Shown here in pieces: positions 62,168-64,000 of a stretch of 64,000 nt of DNA. Both the position numbers and the translations under genes were made by a program. Within the stretch, counting starts at the first letter, position 1. Each line of letters begins with the position of its first letter. Origin of the DNA: Aliidongia sp035943795 (GTDB lineage Bacteria; Pseudomonadota; Alphaproteobacteria; ATCC43930; CGMCC-115725). The notes below the pieces were generated by a model. The model was not told the origin of the DNA and made no database searches. It saw only the letters and a program-made list of their open reading frames with translations. The stretch is from the NCBI RefSeq assembly GCF_035943795.1, contig NZ_DASZBY010000066.1, positions 62,001-126,000 on the forward strand. Reading direction: 5' to 3'.

Positions 62168-63094
62168 ATGACGGTCCATTTGCCCTCGCTCAACGGCCTG
62201 CGCGCGTTCGAGGCCTCGGCCCGGCTGCTGAGCTTCACGCTGGCCGCGGCGGAGCTGAACGTGACCCAGGCCGCGATCAGCCACCAGATCAAGCGGCTCG
62301 AGGAGCAGCTGAACGTCCAGCTCTTCGTCCGGCAGAACCGGGCGCTGCTGCTCACCCGTGCCGCGCAGGAGTATCTGCCGGCGGTGCGCGCCGCCTTCGA
62401 GGACCTGCGTCGCGCGACCCAGCGGCTGGTCCAGCCGGAACGCCAGCGGGTATTGACGGTCTCGACCATCCCCTCGCTCGCCGCCAAGTGGCTGGTGCCG
62501 AGGCTGATCAATTTCCAGGAGGCGTATCCCGATATCGAGGTGCGCATCAGCACGACCATGCGTTCGGTCGATTTTCGCAGCGAGGGCATCGACCTGGGCA
62601 TCCGCTACGGCACGGGCGACTGGCCGGGTCTGCGCGCCGATTGGCTGATGCAGGAAAGCTGGTTTCCGGTATGCAGCCCGGCGCTGATGGCCGGCAATCG
62701 GCCGTTGCGCCAGCCGTCGGACCTGGCCGACCACACCCTGATCCATGTCGAGCATTATCGCGAAGCCTGGCCGCTCTGGCTCGAGGCCGCCGGCGCGCCG
62801 GTAGCAATCGCCGAGCGGCGGGGGCTCAGTTTCGACCTGATGATGGTGGCGCTGCAGGCCGCGATCGACGGTGCCGGCGTCGCCCTCGCCGGCACCTCGT
62901 TCGTCGAGGTCGACATCGCCGCCGGCCGGTTGATCGCGCCGTTCGAGGTGACCCTGCCCCACAAGGAAGGCGGCTTCTACGTCGTGGTCCCGACCGAGAC
63001 GGCGGACCAGCCGACGATCGCGCTGTTCCGCCAATGGCTGCTGGCCTCGCTCGGCCCCCGCATTGCGCCGCCCCGGGCGGCAGCGACCTCCTAA
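62168..63094 (+). CDS. LysR-family regulator, GcvA-like
   Basis: 308 aa. The HTH begins LPSLNGLRAFEASARLLSFTLAAAELNVTQAAISHQIKRLEEQL, the wording characteristic of the GcvA group, then FVRQNRALLLTRAAQEYLPAV. The effector domain includes GIDLGIRYGTGDWPGLRADWLMQE. Targets unknown; the only divergent neighbour is the small membrane protein. It is convergent with another LysR gene, 2 bases between stops. Confidence 0.92.
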   Translation: MTVHLPSLNGLRAFEASARLLSFTLAAAELNVTQAAISHQIKRLEEQLNVQLFVRQNRALLLTRAAQEYLPAVRAAFEDLRRATQRLVQPERQRVLTVSTIPSLAAKWLVPRLINFQEAYPDIEVRISTTMRSVDFRSEGIDLGIRYGTGDWPGLRADWLMQESWFPVCSPALMAGNRPLRQPSDLADHTLIHVEHYREAWPLWLEAAGAPVAIAERRGLSFDLMMVALQAAIDGAGVALAGTSFVEVDIAAGRLIAPFEVTLPHKEGGFYVVVPTETADQPTIALFRQWLLASLGPRIAPPRAAATS

Positions 63095-63096
63095 GA

Positions 63097-64000
63097 TCAA
63101 GGATCGACCAGACCCGGCAGCTCCGTCACCAATGCGTCGATGGCGAGGCGGATGCGCAGGGGCAGGCGCGGGGTCTTCGGCCAGAGCGCGTGGGTTTCGA
63201 TCGCGATGCCGGGTCGGTCGTCGAGCACCGGCACCAGCGCGCCGGAGCGGATGCGCGCACCGACCAGCCAGCACGGCAGCCAGACCAGCCCCATGCCGGC
63301 CGTGGCCGCGTCGGCGATCGCTTCCAGATCGTCGAGCCGGACGCGCGACTTCGGCGCCACGGTGACGTGCCGTCCATCCGTGCCGGGCACGAGCCAGGAC
63401 CGGACATGGTCGGCGCGCCAGTAGGTCACGGCGTCATGATGGGCGATATCGACGACGCTCCGCGGCACACCCCTGGCGGCGAGATAGGCGGGCGCAGCGC
63501 AGACGACCATGCGCTGGACCGCCAACCCGCGGGTGACCAGCTCGCCGGCGTCGCGCAAGGATCCGTTGCGGACTGCCAGGTCATAGCCATCCTCGATCAG
63601 GTCGACCGGGCGGTCGCTGAAGTTGAGGTCGAGCGTCAGCTTCGGATGCCGCCGGGCCAGGTCCAGCAGGATCGGCGCGACGCAATACCGGCCGAACAGC
63701 ACCGGCACCGACACGCGGAGCCGGCCGGCCACTTCGCGCCGGCCCGATTCCAGCACCGCCTCGCCGGCACGCAGTTCCTCGAGCGCCTTCAGGCAGCGTT
63801 CGTGATAGGCATGCCCCTCCTCGGTCAGGCTCTGGGTCCGGGTGGTGCGATGAAACAGTCGCACGCCGAGCCGCGCTTCCAGGCGAGCTATGGTCTTGCC
63901 GATCGCCGAGCGCGAGAGCGCCAACCGCGCCGCCGCCCCGGCGAAGCTGCCGGCCTCGACCGCCTCCACGAACACCGCGACACCATCCAGCCGATCCCGC
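63097..64000 (-). CDS. LysR-family regulator, cut by the window end
   Basis: The last 300 or so codons are present and the start lies beyond the right edge. The HTH is mostly visible: FVEAVEAGSFAGAAARLALSRSAIGKTIARLEARLG, then FHRTTRTQSLTEEGHAYHERCL. The frame continues to the edge as RDRLDGVAVFVEA, so the in-frame GTG at 63975 is an internal codon rather than the start. The effector domain ends GLVDP. Targets unknown. Confidence 0.88.
   Translation of the reverse strand, partial: RDRLDGVAVFVEAVEAGSFAGAAARLALSRSAIGKTIARLEARLGVRLFHRTTRTQSLTEEGHAYHERCLKALEELRAGEAVLESGRREVAGRLRVSVPVLFGRYCVAPILLDLARRHPKLTLDLNFSDRPVDLIEDGYDLAVRNGSLRDAGELVTRGLAVQRMVVCAAPAYLAARGVPRSVVDIAHHDAVTYWRADHVRSWLVPGTDGRHVTVAPKSRVRLDDLEAIADAATAGMGLVWLPCWLVGARIRSGALVPVLDDRPGIAIETHALWPKTPRLPLRIRLAIDALVTELPGLVDP

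Overview
The window is GC-rich, gene-dense bacterial DNA. Short Shine-Dalgarno sites, many 4-base ATGA/GTGA start-stop overlaps, the order mreB-mreC-mreD-mrdA-rodA, a miaA-ilvI-ilvH-ilvC operon with serB divergent, and the DUF1178/methyltransferase/nitrilase/grxC/comF cluster all point to an alphaproteobacterium. A free-living member of the Rhodospirillales or a relative is my inference; there is no rRNA to settle it. The single RNA gene is tRNA-Phe(GAA). I see no insertion sequence, prophage, CRISPR array or plasmid function.

The first two thirds (about 1-42,100) are catabolic and accessory. Two crotonase-fold genes (293-1864) are followed by a dipeptide-type ABC transporter with an MlrC-like M81 peptidase, an N-carbamoyl-D-amino-acid hydrolase and an N-acyl-D-amino-acid deacylase (2045-11462). 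This looks like a cassette for importing and opening peptides or amino acids with D-residues or N-blocked ends. An ArsR/SRPBCC/small membrane protein operon (11555-12588) carries a clear inverted-repeat operator. Next come two flavoprotein oxidases and a MocR-type regulator (12703-17216), divergent from an enolase-superfamily enzyme and a polyamine-type ABC transporter (17332-22330). After an M3 oligopeptidase lies a four-gene operon built like the hydrogen cyanide synthase/opine oxidase family (24508-28424), divergent from a LysR gene. An orphan family-5 binding protein, a Tat-exported purple-acid-type phosphatase, and a CGNR regulator facing an alpha/beta hydrolase, an SDR and an EamA exporter follow. 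The last catabolic block is LysR / RraA-type aldolase / aminotransferase / polar amino acid ABC transporter (36150-42114), which reads as a complete import-transaminate-cleave route for a branched or hydroxylated amino acid.

The last third (about 43,480-61,730) is core genome: tRNA-Phe, the rod-shape/elongasome operon on the minus strand, an S53 peptidase, the branched-chain amino acid operon with miaA, serB, and a cluster of small housekeeping genes in which comF is broken by a frameshift. The right edge has a small membrane protein, a GcvA-type LysR gene and a LysR gene cut by the window end.

The best leads for new biology are: the D-amino-acid cassette; the aldolase/aminotransferase/ABC locus with its large dyad operator; the four-gene flavoprotein operon; and the CGNR-controlled cluster, whose hydrolase lacks its nucleophile serine and whose SDR lacks its catalytic lysine. 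All functional links between neighbours are inferred from gene order and motifs; no database search was possible.
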